Shown: positions 41,906-51,600, counted from the first letter of the stretch. The stretch: DNA of 64,000 nt from Proteobacteria bacterium ST_bin11 (GCA_002083615.1 MSXO01000021.1:74667-138666), one strand, 5' to 3'. Notes: a model not told the origin generated them from the letters alone. Numbers and translations: made by a program.

Positions 41906-44900
41906 GTGCGCTCCAGCATAGGTATAAAACTGGGTTTTTGGTTGGCACTGCTCGGCACGGTATCCACCGGCCTGACCGGCTATTATGTCTACGACCGCAG
42001 CCGCGTTATGCTGGTGGAAACGGCCAAAGACAAGTTACTTAACGACGCACAAGCTCTGGGTCACCGCTTTGCGGACGCGTTGGCAACCACCGCCAGCAAT
42101 GTAAAGTTTCTGGCTGATCTACCCGTCAGCGCGATTATTGCCTCGGCAGGACCTAACGCTGAGTTGCCAATGCGCAAAAATCAATTAGCGGAAATTTTTG
42201 TTAGCTTACTAAACACCCATCCCGAATACAGTCAGATCCGTTTGATCGACACGCAACACTACGGGATGGAATTGGTTAGAGTCGACCGAGACCAAGACAC
42301 GCCAAAAAGGATTGCCGACGGGCAATTACAAGAGAAAAACCATTTCCCTTACGTCTTCGAAGCCGTGCCCTTAGCCGCCGAGCAATACTATGTTTCCGAA
42401 ATCAATTTAAACCAAGAACTAGGTACTCACCTGGGATTTGGCAAACCCACGCTGCGGGTAGCTATGCCGATAAAATCGGCGCACGCCACCATCGCCGTGA
42501 TCGTCATCAATGTCGATGTCGATGGGCTATTCGAGCAAGTGCGCGGCAATATTCCGGACGATATAAAATTGCTGTTAAGTAACGATAGGGGGGACTACTT
42601 AATCCACCCCGACGGCAACAAAACTTTTGGTTTTGAGCGAGGCCGTAGCTTCTTGATTCAGGATGACATTCCGGACGCAAACGCGATTCTGACTAACAAA
42701 CAAGCGCATTCGGTATTCACGACCAGCGATTCGCAAAACCTGGCTGCTTCATCTATAGCTGCGTTTGTAAGATTGCCGTTGGGTTCGACCAGCAATGGTC
42801 GCTTTGTGATGTTGGGCTTGCACACGCCGCTAAAATACGTTTTGCAAGAAAGTAAGGCCCTGGGCGTTGGCGTAATCCAAATTACCTTGTTGTTCAGCCT
42901 GCTGGCGACTGCAATTTCGCTAATTCTGGCCCGCATTCTGGCCAAACCACTGAATTCTATGACCAACTCCATCGGTCACTTTAATCTTGGCACCCCGCTA
43001 ACCGGATTACCCGTGCGACGTAACGACGAAATCGGTTATCTGGCCAAGAGCTTTATGTCGATGACCGAGCAATTGAATTCACAAGTCGCCGAGTTACATG
43101 CCTCTGAAGCCAAGTTGCATGCCATTTTGGACAATGCACCGGTCGGCATTTGGCTGACCGATCTACATAGGCGCTTTTTGTTTGTAAATCATACCTTTTG
43201 CGACGCCCTTGGCTTGCCGAGAGCTCGTTTCATTGATAACGAGCAAATTGCCGAGCTGTTCGGTGCAGAAATTGCTGCCCGGTTTTTAAGCGCCGATCAG
43301 CAGTGCTTAGCGCAAGTCAACGAACCGCATCTGTCCGTTGAGCAGATAAAATTGGCCGACGGCAAATTGCACACCCTACAGATCACCCGCACCCAATTAC
43401 AAAACCTTGATAGGGAGCGGCTGGGTATCATCGGCATTGCCATGGATATCAGCGAGCGCCAAAAAGCGGCTAATCGCGAGCGCGCCCATCACCATGTCCT
43501 TGAATTGCTATCCAAAGGCGCGGCACTACCGGAAATTCTAAAAGCGGTCGTCTTGGGCGTGGAAGAGCAAAATCCAGCCTTACTATGCTCAATTTTATTG
43601 TTGAGTAGTGAAGGCAATCGACTGTTTATTGGGGCGGCACCACATTTGCCTGACTTCTACAACGCCGCGGTAGACGGTTTGTATCTTGGCCCCGGCGTGG
43701 GCTCCTGCGGCACCGCCGCGTATTTCGGCCAACGGGTCATTGTCGAAGACATTCAGAACCATCCCTATTGGGTGCCTTTTAACGAACTTGCGGCCCAGGC
43801 CGGCTTAGCCTCGTGTTGGTCTGAACCTATACGCAGCGCGTCCGGCCACTTGTTGGGCACTTTCGGTATTTACCAGCGACACCCCGCCGCGCCTGGCGCT
43901 GACGATATTCAGATGATCGAGCAGGCCTCGCATCTGGCCGGCATCGCTATCGACCGCAGCCGCAGCAATGAAGAACTGCAATTGGCTTCATTGGTCTATC
44001 AAAACAGTAGTGAAGCCATGGCTGTGACCGACGCGCAGGGCATGATTATCAACATTAATCCGGCCTTCACCGAGTTAACAGGCTACGCGCTAGATGAGGT
44101 AATAGGTAAAAACCATAATATTTTGAACTCCGAGCGCCAGGGCGAGCAGTTTTATCAAGCCATGTGGCAAGCTATCAACAGCAGCGGCCACTGGAAAGGC
44201 GAAATTTGGAATCGCCGGAAGAACGGCGACATCTTCGCCGAACAACTGACCATCAATACTATATTCAGTGCGGATGGCGTACCGCAGCGGCGCGTCGCTT
44301 TATTTTCCGACATCACCCAAAAAAAGCAGTCCGAAGAGTTAATCTGGACCCAAGCCAATTTCGACCCGCTCACCGGCCTGCCAAATCGACGAATGTTCCA
44401 CGACAGGTTGGATCAAGAGATCAAAAAAGCGCATCGTAGCGGCTTACAAGTGGCGTTGATATTGCTGGATCTTGACCGTTTCAAGGAAGTGAACGATACA
44501 TTAGGCCACGATATGGGCGATTTATTACTAAAAGATGCCTCGCAACGGCTGCTGCGTTGTGTGCGCGATTCGGACACAGTTGCCAGATTGGGCGGCGACG
44601 AATTCACTGTGATCCTTGGCGAATTTGAGGATGCGGAGAACGCCGAACGTGTGGTGAGAAATATCCTGCAAAAACTGGCCGAGCCTTTTCAGTTAAAAAG
44701 CAAAGTAGCCTACATCTCCGCCAGTATCGGCATCACGCTCTACCCCAAGGATGCAGAAAGAATCGATGCCTTAATCAAAAACGCGGACCAGGCGATGTAC
44801 GCCGCCAAACACCAAGGCCGCAATCGCTACTGCTATTTCACCTCGTCAATGCAGGAAGCCGCACTCGCGCGAATGCTGATTGCCGAGGATTTGCGCAACG

Positions 44901-45667
44901 CCATTGAGGCACGTCAGTTTGAAGTGTATTACCAGCCCGTCGTGGAACTAGGCTCCGGCGCCATTCACAAAGCCGAAGCGCTAATCCGCTGGCAACATCC
45001 GACCCGCGGCATGGTCAGTCCCGCCGAATTTGTGCATATTGCGGAAGATATTGGCCTGATTGCTGAGATTGGCGACTGGGTTTTTAAACAAGCAGCGGGA
45101 CAAGTTAAGCACTGGCGCTGTTTGTACCACCCGGATTTTCAGATCAGCGTGAACAAATCGCCGGTGCAGTTCTATGACGGCCATTCCGGAGACACTTGGC
45201 TGGAATATTTGCAAACACTTGAGCTACCCGGACAAAGCATCGTGGCAGAGATTACCGAGGGTTTGCTGCTGGACGCCAGCAATGTGGTGAAAGATCAATT
45301 ACTGGCCTTTCGAGATGCGGGGATTCAAGTGTCTTTGGACGATTTCGGTACAGGATATTCGTCCTTAGCTTATCTGAAGAAATTCGATATCGATTACCTG
45401 AAAATCGATCAGTCTTTTGTTGGCAATTTGGCACCAAACTCCAGCGACAAGATTCTCTGCGAGGCGATTATCGTGATGGCGCACAAGCTAGGCATGAAGG
45501 TAATCGCGGAGGGCATTGAAACCGAACAACAACGTCAGCTGTTGCTGGACGCGGGCTGTGACTATGGGCAGGGCTATTTATTCTCCAGACCCCTGCCTGC
45601 CAGTAGGTTCGAAGAACTGCTAGCCCAGCGGGCTTCCGGCTTCAGCGCACCGGACAAGCTTATTTGA
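41906..45667 (+). CDS. Membrane sensor with dCache, HAMP, PAS, GAF, PAS, GGDEF and EAL domains
   Basis: A 1253-residue inner membrane protein that should make and/or degrade c-di-GMP. TM1 spans about residues 9-27 and TM2 about 320-342; between them is a dCache-like periplasmic sensor. HAMP follows to about 395, then PAS (about 400-520), GAF (about 535-685), PAS (about 695-810), GGDEF (intact RLGGDEF near 896-900) and EAL (EALIRW near 1024, with DDFGTGYSSLAYLKKF and the later Glu-rich loop conserved). Both catalytic domains look active. GTG start directly follows the binding-protein stop. The binding protein probably docks on the periplasmic domain. Convergent overlap of 8 bases with corC. 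Confidence 0.93.
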   Translation: MRSSIGIKLGFWLALLGTVSTGLTGYYVYDRSRVMLVETAKDKLLNDAQALGHRFADALATTASNVKFLADLPVSAIIASAGPNAELPMRKNQLAEIFVSLLNTHPEYSQIRLIDTQHYGMELVRVDRDQDTPKRIADGQLQEKNHFPYVFEAVPLAAEQYYVSEINLNQELGTHLGFGKPTLRVAMPIKSAHATIAVIVINVDVDGLFEQVRGNIPDDIKLLLSNDRGDYLIHPDGNKTFGFERGRSFLIQDDIPDANAILTNKQAHSVFTTSDSQNLAASSIAAFVRLPLGSTSNGRFVMLGLHTPLKYVLQESKALGVGVIQITLLFSLLATAISLILARILAKPLNSMTNSIGHFNLGTPLTGLPVRRNDEIGYLAKSFMSMTEQLNSQVAELHASEAKLHAILDNAPVGIWLTDLHRRFLFVNHTFCDALGLPRARFIDNEQIAELFGAEIAARFLSADQQCLAQVNEPHLSVEQIKLADGKLHTLQITRTQLQNLDRERLGIIGIAMDISERQKAANRERAHHHVLELLSKGAALPEILKAVVLGVEEQNPALLCSILLLSSEGNRLFIGAAPHLPDFYNAAVDGLYLGPGVGSCGTAAYFGQRVIVEDIQNHPYWVPFNELAAQAGLASCWSEPIRSASGHLLGTFGIYQRHPAAPGADDIQMIEQASHLAGIAIDRSRSNEELQLASLVYQNSSEAMAVTDAQGMIININPAFTELTGYALDEVIGKNHNILNSERQGEQFYQAMWQAINSSGHWKGEIWNRRKNGDIFAEQLTINTIFSADGVPQRRVALFSDITQKKQSEELIWTQANFDPLTGLPNRRMFHDRLDQEIKKAHRSGLQVALILLDLDRFKEVNDTLGHDMGDLLLKDASQRLLRCVRDSDTVARLGGDEFTVILGEFEDAENAERVVRNILQKLAEPFQLKSKVAYISASIGITLYPKDAERIDALIKNADQAMYAAKHQGRNRYCYFTSSMQEAALARMLIAEDLRNAIEARQFEVYYQPVVELGSGAIHKAEALIRWQHPTRGMVSPAEFVHIAEDIGLIAEIGDWVFKQAAGQVKHWRCLYHPDFQISVNKSPVQFYDGHSGDTWLEYLQTLELPGQSIVAEITEGLLLDASNVVKDQLLAFRDAGIQVSLDDFGTGYSSLAYLKKFDIDYLKIDQSFVGNLAPNSSDKILCEAIIVMAHKLGMKVIAEGIETEQQRQLLLDAGCDYGQGYLFSRPLPASRFEELLAQRASGFSAPDKLI

Positions 45668-46496
45668 TCTTCAATTTAAGCAGATGCACCCGCCGATTAT
45701 CGGCCCGCAACACCTCGAAACAAAAATCGTCCAATTCGACTTTCTCGCCTTTCTTCGGAAAATGTTCAAGCCGCTGTACGATCAAGCCGCCAAGCGTATC
45801 GTATTCATCATCTTCTAAGGAGGCGGAAAAATAATCATTAAATTCCTCGATGGGCGTCAATGCACTGACGATAAATTCTTTTTCGCTACGCTGAGAAATA
45901 AACTCTTGCACTTCGTCGTCATCGTGTTCGTCTTCGATCTTGCCGACGATTTGCTCCAGTACGTCCTCAATCGTCACTAAGCCGGCGGCATTGCCGTATT
46001 CATCGACAACGATGGCCATATGGTTGCGCTCGGTACGAAATTCTTTCAATAACACGTTTAAACGCTTGCTCTCCGGCACCACATTCACCGGACGCATGAC
46101 ATCTTCAACTTTCAGGGCTTTATCCCGCAAGGCGTGAGCCAGTAAGTCTTTGGCCAGCAATACACCGACAACTTTACTGCGGTCTTCTTCGATCACCGGA
46201 AAACGGGAATGGGCAAACTCGACAACTAAGGGAAAGATAGTTTCCAGTTCCGCATCCCTAGGAACCACCACCATTTGCGAACGGGGAATCATGATGTCTC
46301 TGACCCGCATCTCCGCCACATGCATCACGCCTTCCATCATGGCCAACGCATCGGAGTCTAAAAGATGTTTTTCTTGCGATTCTCTCAATATCTCCAGCAA
46401 GTCTTCCTGATCTTGCGGCTCCCCACTCAGAAAATGACCAATGCGATCGATCAAGCTCTTATGGGGTTGACTACTCGGGGGGTTACCATCGCTCAT
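45660..46496 (-). CDS. ybeX: CorC/YbeX-type CBS-domain protein
   Basis: A 278-residue cytosolic protein. Two CBS domains (MIPRSQMVVVPRD to about residue 200, including FPVIEEDRSKVVGVLLAKDLL and GLVTIEDVLEQIVGKIEDEHD) are followed by a C-terminal CorC_HlyC domain (FNDYFSASLEDDEYDTLGG). There is no membrane domain, so it is the soluble YbeX form tied to ribosome and Mg homeostasis. It overlaps ybeY by 4 bases in the conserved miaB-ybeZ-ybeY-ybeX order. Confidence 0.93.
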   Translation of the reverse strand: MSDGNPPSSQPHKSLIDRIGHFLSGEPQDQEDLLEILRESQEKHLLDSDALAMMEGVMHVAEMRVRDIMIPRSQMVVVPRDAELETIFPLVVEFAHSRFPVIEEDRSKVVGVLLAKDLLAHALRDKALKVEDVMRPVNVVPESKRLNVLLKEFRTERNHMAIVVDEYGNAAGLVTIEDVLEQIVGKIEDEHDDDEVQEFISQRSEKEFIVSALTPIEEFNDYFSASLEDDEYDTLGGLIVQRLEHFPKKGEKVELDDFCFEVLRADNRRVHLLKLKIK

Positions 46497-46960
46497 TGCT
46501 TTCCATCCTCCATATAAGGGTTTGCTATACCTAGTTTGCTCAAAATCTCAATCTCTAATGCTTCCATTTGTTCGGCATCACTATCCTGGATATGGTCATA
46601 CCCTAGCAAATGCAATACACCGTGTATAGTGATATGCGCCCAATGGTGTTCAGGTGCTTTGTTTTGCTGCGATGCTTCTATCGCAATCAGCGGGGCGCAA
46701 ATGACTAAATCGCCCAGCAAGTCCATGTCGATGCCAGCCGGCGCTTCATAAGGAAAGCTCAAGATATTGGTCGGCCCGCTCTTGTGGCGATACTGTTGGT
46801 TGAGTTGGGCGCTTTCCGCATCATCAACCAAGCGAACGACTAATTCGCAGTCGGTGCCATCTTCAAAAAATAGCGCTAAGGCAGCATCTGCCCAATGCTG
46901 AAACTGCTGCAGTTCGGGGTGAGGTGCCGAAGTAGCAATTTGCATATCGATATAATTCAT
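46493..46960 (-). CDS. ybeY: Endoribonuclease YbeY (16S rRNA maturation)
   Basis: A 155-residue metalloenzyme in rRNA processing and ribosome quality control. The zinc site is ITIHGVLHLLGYDHIQDSD (HxxxHxxGxDH); upstream is the typical GPTNILSFPYEAP segment. Three bases after ybeZ and overlapping ybeX, as in most gammaproteobacteria. Confidence 0.96.
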   Translation of the reverse strand: MNYIDMQIATSAPHPELQQFQHWADAALALFFEDGTDCELVVRLVDDAESAQLNQQYRHKSGPTNILSFPYEAPAGIDMDLLGDLVICAPLIAIEASQQNKAPEHHWAHITIHGVLHLLGYDHIQDSDAEQMEALEIEILSKLGIANPYMEDGKQ

Positions 46961-46963
46961 AAC

Positions 46964-47953
46964 CTAAGCGGAGGGCGCGTGCTCTTTTTCGTAATGCTCG
47001 TAGGCCGCTACTATCCGCTGCACCAAAGGATGCCGGACCACGTCGCGCACGCCGAAAAAGGTAAAGCTGATACCTTCTACATCGCTCAGTACTTTTAACA
47101 CATGCTTTAAGCCGGACATTTTTTCGTTGGGTAAGTCGATTTGCGTGACATCGCCGGTAATCACCGCAGTCGAGCCGAAACCGATCCTGGTCAGAAACAT
47201 CTTGATCTGCTCGACTGTGGTATTTTGTGCTTCGTCCAATATAATGAAGGAGTCGTTCAAGGTTCTGCCGCGCATAAACGCTAGCGGCGCCACTTCGATG
47301 ACATTTTTTTCCAGTAATTTCTCGACGCGTTCGAAACCTAGCATGTCGTAAAGCGCATCATAAAGCGGCCGCAAATAAGGATCGACTTTCTGGGCCATAT
47401 CACCGGGCAAAAAACCTAGCTTTTCACCTGCCTCCACTGCGGGGCGCACCAGGATAATACGCCGTACTGTCTCATTTTGTAACGCGTCAACCGCACATGC
47501 CACCGCTAAATAGGTTTTTCCGGTACCGGCGGGACCGACGCCGAAATTAATGTCATGAGACAAAATTTTACGCAGATAATCTTGCTGATTGAAGCCGCGT
47601 CCCTTAATTACCCCGCGCTTGGTTTTAATCGCCACCGGCTCCAGCCTGACGGGCGGCGGCCCCTGCAATAACTGATCGATACTGGCATCCTGTAAACTCA
47701 AATGCACCTGTTCTGGCGTAATTTCTTCGCGCTCGGTTAGTTCAAACAATTTCTCAATCACCGCGCAAGCCGCTTTCACAGCAACATCGACACCAGTGAC
47801 TTTGAAATGATTGCTGCGATTGGCTATCTCTACTTGCAAGCGTTGTTCGATCTGGCGGATATGCACATCCAACTGACCGCAAAAATTTGACAAGCGCTGC
47901 GCGTCTGCAGGTAATAAAGTTATTTCTTGAGAAAAATGGCTGGCGGTCAACAC
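46964..47953 (-). CDS. ybeZ: PhoH-like ATPase YbeZ
   Basis: A 329-residue cytosolic P-loop protein. Walker A in GVGPAGTGKTYLAV; Walker B in SFIILDEAQNTT; and the PhoH-typical NDFGPKGFL-like RTLNDSF and TAVITGDVTQIDLP segments. It works with YbeY in RNA processing. It overlaps the miaB stop by one base, so translation is coupled. Confidence 0.95.
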   Translation of the reverse strand: MLTASHFSQEITLLPADAQRLSNFCGQLDVHIRQIEQRLQVEIANRSNHFKVTGVDVAVKAACAVIEKLFELTEREEITPEQVHLSLQDASIDQLLQGPPPVRLEPVAIKTKRGVIKGRGFNQQDYLRKILSHDINFGVGPAGTGKTYLAVACAVDALQNETVRRIILVRPAVEAGEKLGFLPGDMAQKVDPYLRPLYDALYDMLGFERVEKLLEKNVIEVAPLAFMRGRTLNDSFIILDEAQNTTVEQIKMFLTRIGFGSTAVITGDVTQIDLPNEKMSGLKHVLKVLSDVEGISFTFFGVRDVVRHPLVQRIVAAYEHYEKEHAPSA

Positions 47954-49308
47954 TAGGCGGTTTGGGTAATTTTTTCGATGGACGATTCGACTAGGCGACC
48001 TCGTAGCGAATTGGGCAGCGCTTCGGCAATATACACATCGACGAATTGGCCGATCAGGCGCGGGTGGCCGGCAAAATTGACGGCACGGTTATTTTCAGTG
48101 CGGCCTGTGAGGTGCAATGGGTTTTTCTTGGATATGCCTTCCACCAACACGCTTTGCACGCTCCCGATCATCTCTTCGGAAATCGCCATGAACATCTCGT
48201 TAAGCCGTTCTTTCAGGCGCTTAAGGCGCTGTTCCTTAACAGCCATACTAACGTCATCGGCAAAATTGGCCGCCGGTGTACCCGGCCGAGCACTGAATAT
48301 AAAACTATAGGATAGGTCGTAACCGACTTCTTCGATCAGCGCCATGGTGTCTTCGAAGTCCTGCTCGGTTTCGCCAGGAAAGCCGACGATAAAATCCGAG
48401 GACAGACTAATACCCGGCCTTACAGCTTTCATCTTACGCATGATTTCAAGGTAATCTTCACGCAAATGGCCGCGCTTCATCTCGGCCAATATCCGATTGC
48501 TGCCGCTTTGTACCGGCAAATGCAAATGATTGACCAACTGCGGAATCTCAGCGAACGCATCGATAATGTCGTCGGTAAACTCTAATGGATGCGAGGTGGT
48601 GAAGCGAATACGGTCGATACCGTCAACCGCAGCAACGCAATGCAACAACAGCGCAAAACTGGCCAAATCGCCATCTTCCATGGCACCGCGATAGGCATTG
48701 ACGTTTTGGCCGAGCAGATTGATTTCGCGCACCCCTTGCCTGGCTAACGTCTCAATCTCGGCAATCACATCGTTGAGCGGTCGACTGACCTCTTCACCTC
48801 GCGTGTAAGGTACTACACAATAGGTGCAATACTTGCTGCAACCTTCCATTACGGAGACGTATGCCTTCGGTCCTTCAGCGCGCGGCTCCGGTAAATTATC
48901 GAATTTTTCGATTTCGGGGAAAGAAATATCGACGACATGCTTGCCACCGCTGCGCGCCTGGTTTAACAACTCGGGCAAACGGTGCAGGGTTTGTGGACCA
49001 AACACGATGTCTACATACGGCGCCCGTTTTTGCAGCGCGGCACCTTCTTGGCTCGCCACACAGCCACCAACGCCTATAATCACGCCGGGGCGTTTGTCTT
49101 TAATTTTTTTCCAACGTCCAACGGCCGAAAATACCTTTTCCTGGGCTTTTTCGCGAATCGAACAAGTGTTTAGCAGTAACACATCGGCTTGTTCTGGAAA
49201 TTCGGTCAATTCCATGCCGTGAGATGCCATCAATACGTCCCGCATTTTATCGGAATCGTATTCGTTCATTTGACAGCCGTTAGTCTGTATATAAAGTTTT
49301 TGCGCCAT
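47953..49308 (-). CDS. miaB: tRNA-2-methylthio-N6-dimethylallyladenosine synthase
   Basis: A 451-residue radical SAM methylthiotransferase that modifies A37 of tRNAs. The N-terminal cluster Cys residues occur in QTNGCQMNEYDSD, LNTCSIRE and GGCVA; the radical SAM motif is GCSKYCTYCVVPYTRG (CxxxCxxC); a TRAM domain ends the protein (GRTENNRAVNFAG). First gene of the miaB-ybeZ-ybeY-ybeX run. A terminator belonging to the upstream ODP gene lies just before it. Confidence 0.97.
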   Translation of the reverse strand: MAQKLYIQTNGCQMNEYDSDKMRDVLMASHGMELTEFPEQADVLLLNTCSIREKAQEKVFSAVGRWKKIKDKRPGVIIGVGGCVASQEGAALQKRAPYVDIVFGPQTLHRLPELLNQARSGGKHVVDISFPEIEKFDNLPEPRAEGPKAYVSVMEGCSKYCTYCVVPYTRGEEVSRPLNDVIAEIETLARQGVREINLLGQNVNAYRGAMEDGDLASFALLLHCVAAVDGIDRIRFTTSHPLEFTDDIIDAFAEIPQLVNHLHLPVQSGSNRILAEMKRGHLREDYLEIMRKMKAVRPGISLSSDFIVGFPGETEQDFEDTMALIEEVGYDLSYSFIFSARPGTPAANFADDVSMAVKEQRLKRLKERLNEMFMAISEEMIGSVQSVLVEGISKKNPLHLTGRTENNRAVNFAGHPRLIGQFVDVYIAEALPNSLRGRLVESSIEKITQTA

Positions 49309-49340
49309 GCTTGATGAGATACCTCAACTACTCTCACTAA

Positions 49341-49369
49341 CAAAAAGCCCCCATCTTTCGACGGGGGCT
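49341..49369 (-). terminator. Rho-independent terminator after the ODP-like gene
   Basis: On the minus strand: AGCCCCC-GTCGAAAGAT-GGGGGCT followed by TTTTTG. It separates the ODP/MCP-like unit from the miaB operon. Confidence 0.88.
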
Positions 49370-49413
49370 CGTATTGGCTAGATTATAAACCCAATTTTTG
49401 GCAAATGCTTGTT

Positions 49414-50142
49414 TTATACGGCAATCCCCACTTGTAAGGCCTCAAACCAATCCAGAAAACGCTTGACGTCATCGCCTCTGAACATCCGACCGTGTTGTGG
49501 TGCCAAAATGTCGATATCCAGCTTCCTGACCCGATCAATCCAGGCGCGTTTTGCTTGATTGGAGGGCATCCAACGCTGATGGAAATAGCGCATTTTCTCC
49601 ACATGCATATCAAAATTCTCTACAAACACGGGCATACCCGGCGCCTCCAAGGCCGCGCCAACATCGCCAGACATTAGTATTTTCGCGTGCGGATCGTAAA
49701 TATGGAAATTGGCAGAAGCATGCAGGTAATGCGCGGGCACGACCTGTAACTCGGTAGTCCCTAGGTTGATAACACCGCCGTGGTCGGGTATCGGCACGTA
49801 TTCGATAGTTTCACAACCAAAGTGCCTTAAAAATCCTTCCCATAAAGCTGCGGCATGCAGTTTGGCATTGGGTAGCGCTTGATCCCATAAACCCAAGGAA
49901 GAAATAATGTCCGGGTCTTGATGCGACGCGAACAAGTCAGTAATCTCCTCGACCGGCGCATGATGCAAAACCGCCGCCAACATTGGCGCAAACAGTTCAA
50001 TTCCACCGGGGTCGATCAATAAGCAGCGATTGGCGGTCCTCACCATATATTGGTTGGTATCGATAATTTTCTCTGGCTTATGTATGTCGCGGCCTAACAT
50101 TATCCATTGGTAGGCCCCCTCATAAATTTTGGTCATTCTCAT
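49414..50142 (-). CDS. ODP-type di-iron metallo-beta-lactamase-fold protein
   Basis: A 242-residue protein (ATG 50142, MRMTKIYEG) with the beta-lactamase fold of flavodiiron proteins but no flavodoxin domain. Metal motifs are FASHQDPDII, PAHYLHASANFHIYDP, LMSGDVGAAL and APQHGRMF, the set found in oxygen-binding di-iron proteins (ODP). ODPs bind Fe and O2 and signal rather than hydrolyse; in Treponema denticola ODP works with a chemoreceptor-like partner. Here, an MCP-like helical protein is encoded 41 bases upstream in the same direction, giving the same pairing. Plain MBL hydrolase activity is the alternative. Confidence 0.8.
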   Translation of the reverse strand: MRMTKIYEGAYQWIMLGRDIHKPEKIIDTNQYMVRTANRCLLIDPGGIELFAPMLAAVLHHAPVEEITDLFASHQDPDIISSLGLWDQALPNAKLHAAALWEGFLRHFGCETIEYVPIPDHGGVINLGTTELQVVPAHYLHASANFHIYDPHAKILMSGDVGAALEAPGMPVFVENFDMHVEKMRYFHQRWMPSNQAKRAWIDRVRKLDIDILAPQHGRMFRGDDVKRFLDWFEALQVGIAV

Positions 50143-50183
50143 GCTAACTTTACCTCTTGGCCATACTGGGCTTGGTGGGCGGG

Positions 50184-50798
50184 CTATTCCGCAACGTTGA
50201 TAATAGTCAATGCACTCCGACACTTATGTACTTTGTCGTTGATTATTTGCGCGGCATTGTCGACGCTTTCGGCAACGGCTTGCAGACTTTGCAGATATTC
50301 GCCAGCTTGCGAAGCCTCAATTCGGGAGTTTGCGGCAATAACCCGCGCCGCCCTGGCGGGATGCATCACGTCCGCCAACTTAATCAATAATTCCGAAACC
50401 TGGATAATAAACTCGCGATGACAGACCTGAGTTCTTAGTCTGACTTCTTGCAATGGGGTGTGCAAAGAATCGGCAAATCTCGCGCCGACAGACAACTGCC
50501 CGACTTTTTCAAAACGTCTGCACGCTTCGGTCATGCGCTGTTCATTGACGGTAAGACGATAGAGGTGGAAAGCGTATTCGTTGATATTGTTAACCAATTC
50601 GATCGTGTCCTTGGCTAACTCATTGATAAAGTCGGTGATCGGCTGGAAGCCCTTCGCCTTTTCCCCGGCTCGAAAGGCGATAGCTTTGGCATTGGCCGCC
50701 GCCAAGGAAATTTCCTTGGCCACCTCCATCACCGCACTCAATTCGGCGGCAATGGAAGCCACGGCCACAAACTGGGACTTGGTTTGATTGACTTGCAT
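50184..50798 (-). CDS. Cytosolic MCP-signalling-domain-like helical protein
   Basis: A 204-residue all-helical protein with no membrane segment, HAMP or sensor domain. Residues around 30-65 (EISLAAANAKAIAFRAGEKA, then KGFQPITDFINELAKDT) match the tip region of the chemoreceptor signalling hairpin (NAAxEAARAGExGxGFxVVAxEVxxLA). The hairpin is short and lacks long adaptation helices. GAGGG precedes ATG 50798. The ODP-type protein follows 41 bases downstream, so the pair probably works as sensor and output. Whether it meets CheA/CheW is unknown: no che genes are in the window. Confidence 0.7.
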   Translation of the reverse strand: MQVNQTKSQFVAVASIAAELSAVMEVAKEISLAAANAKAIAFRAGEKAKGFQPITDFINELAKDTIELVNNINEYAFHLYRLTVNEQRMTEACRRFEKVGQLSVGARFADSLHTPLQEVRLRTQVCHREFIIQVSELLIKLADVMHPARAARVIAANSRIEASQAGEYLQSLQAVAESVDNAAQIINDKVHKCRSALTIINVAE

Positions 50799-50898
50799 AC
50801 TGAAAGACCCTCGGATCAACGATAAATTTATTTATAGCTTAGCCGACAAATAAATACCCGTGCTATTTGAGTTTCTGATAAATGCGCGTCAGCCCCGG

Positions 50899-51600
50899 TT
50901 ATTTAGATTGATAAAGGGTGGGATCAGCCACACCCAAATTTTGAAAACCTGCAGCCCGAAGGCGGCAGGCGTCGCACACGCCGCAGGCTCGGCCTTTGAA
51001 ATCAGCAGAATAACAGGAAACGGTGTCCGCATAATCAACGCCTAACGTCAAGCCTTGTTGAATAATTTCAGCTTTACTCAACGCGATAAGTGGCGTGTGA
51101 ATTTGAATTTTATGACCTTCCACACCCGCCTTCGTGCCGAGGTTTGCCATATCCTGAAAAGCTTTGATAAATTCCGGGCGGCAATCAGGATAGCCCGAAT
51201 AATCGACTGCATTGACACCAATGAACACATCGTGAGCGTTTAAGACTTCCGCCCAACCCAAGGCAAACGCTAGAAAAATGGTATTCCTGGCTGGCACATA
51301 GGTGACGGGTATCCCCGCTTGCAGCGATGTCGGCACGTCAATCCGGGCATCGGTCAAGGCGGAACCACCTATTGCGCCGAGTCCGAGCTTAATGATCTTG
51401 TGATCTGCAACTTGGTAGCGGTTTGCAATTCTTTGCGACGCTTCCAACTCCGCGTTGTGGCGCTGGCCGTAATCAAAACTCAAGGCATAGCAGATATAAC
51501 CTTGTTGCTTGGCCAATGCCAATACCGTGATGGAATCCAAACCACCGGACAACAGAATAATTGCCGACTTGGAACTACGATTATTTTCCACGGGCGTCAT
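50899..51600 (-). CDS. queC: 7-cyano-7-deazaguanine (preQ0) synthase
   Basis: A 233-residue ATP-dependent enzyme converting CDG to preQ0 in queuosine synthesis. P-loop motif LLSGGLDSITVLALA; zinc-binding Cys in VSCYSADFKGRACGVCDACRLR. Its start overlaps queE by 20 bases, so the two successive pathway steps are co-translated. queD is not in the window. Confidence 0.96.
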   Translation of the reverse strand: MTPVENNRSSKSAIILLSGGLDSITVLALAKQQGYICYALSFDYGQRHNAELEASQRIANRYQVADHKIIKLGLGAIGGSALTDARIDVPTSLQAGIPVTYVPARNTIFLAFALGWAEVLNAHDVFIGVNAVDYSGYPDCRPEFIKAFQDMANLGTKAGVEGHKIQIHTPLIALSKAEIIQQGLTLGVDYADTVSCYSADFKGRACGVCDACRLRAAGFQNLGVADPTLYQSK

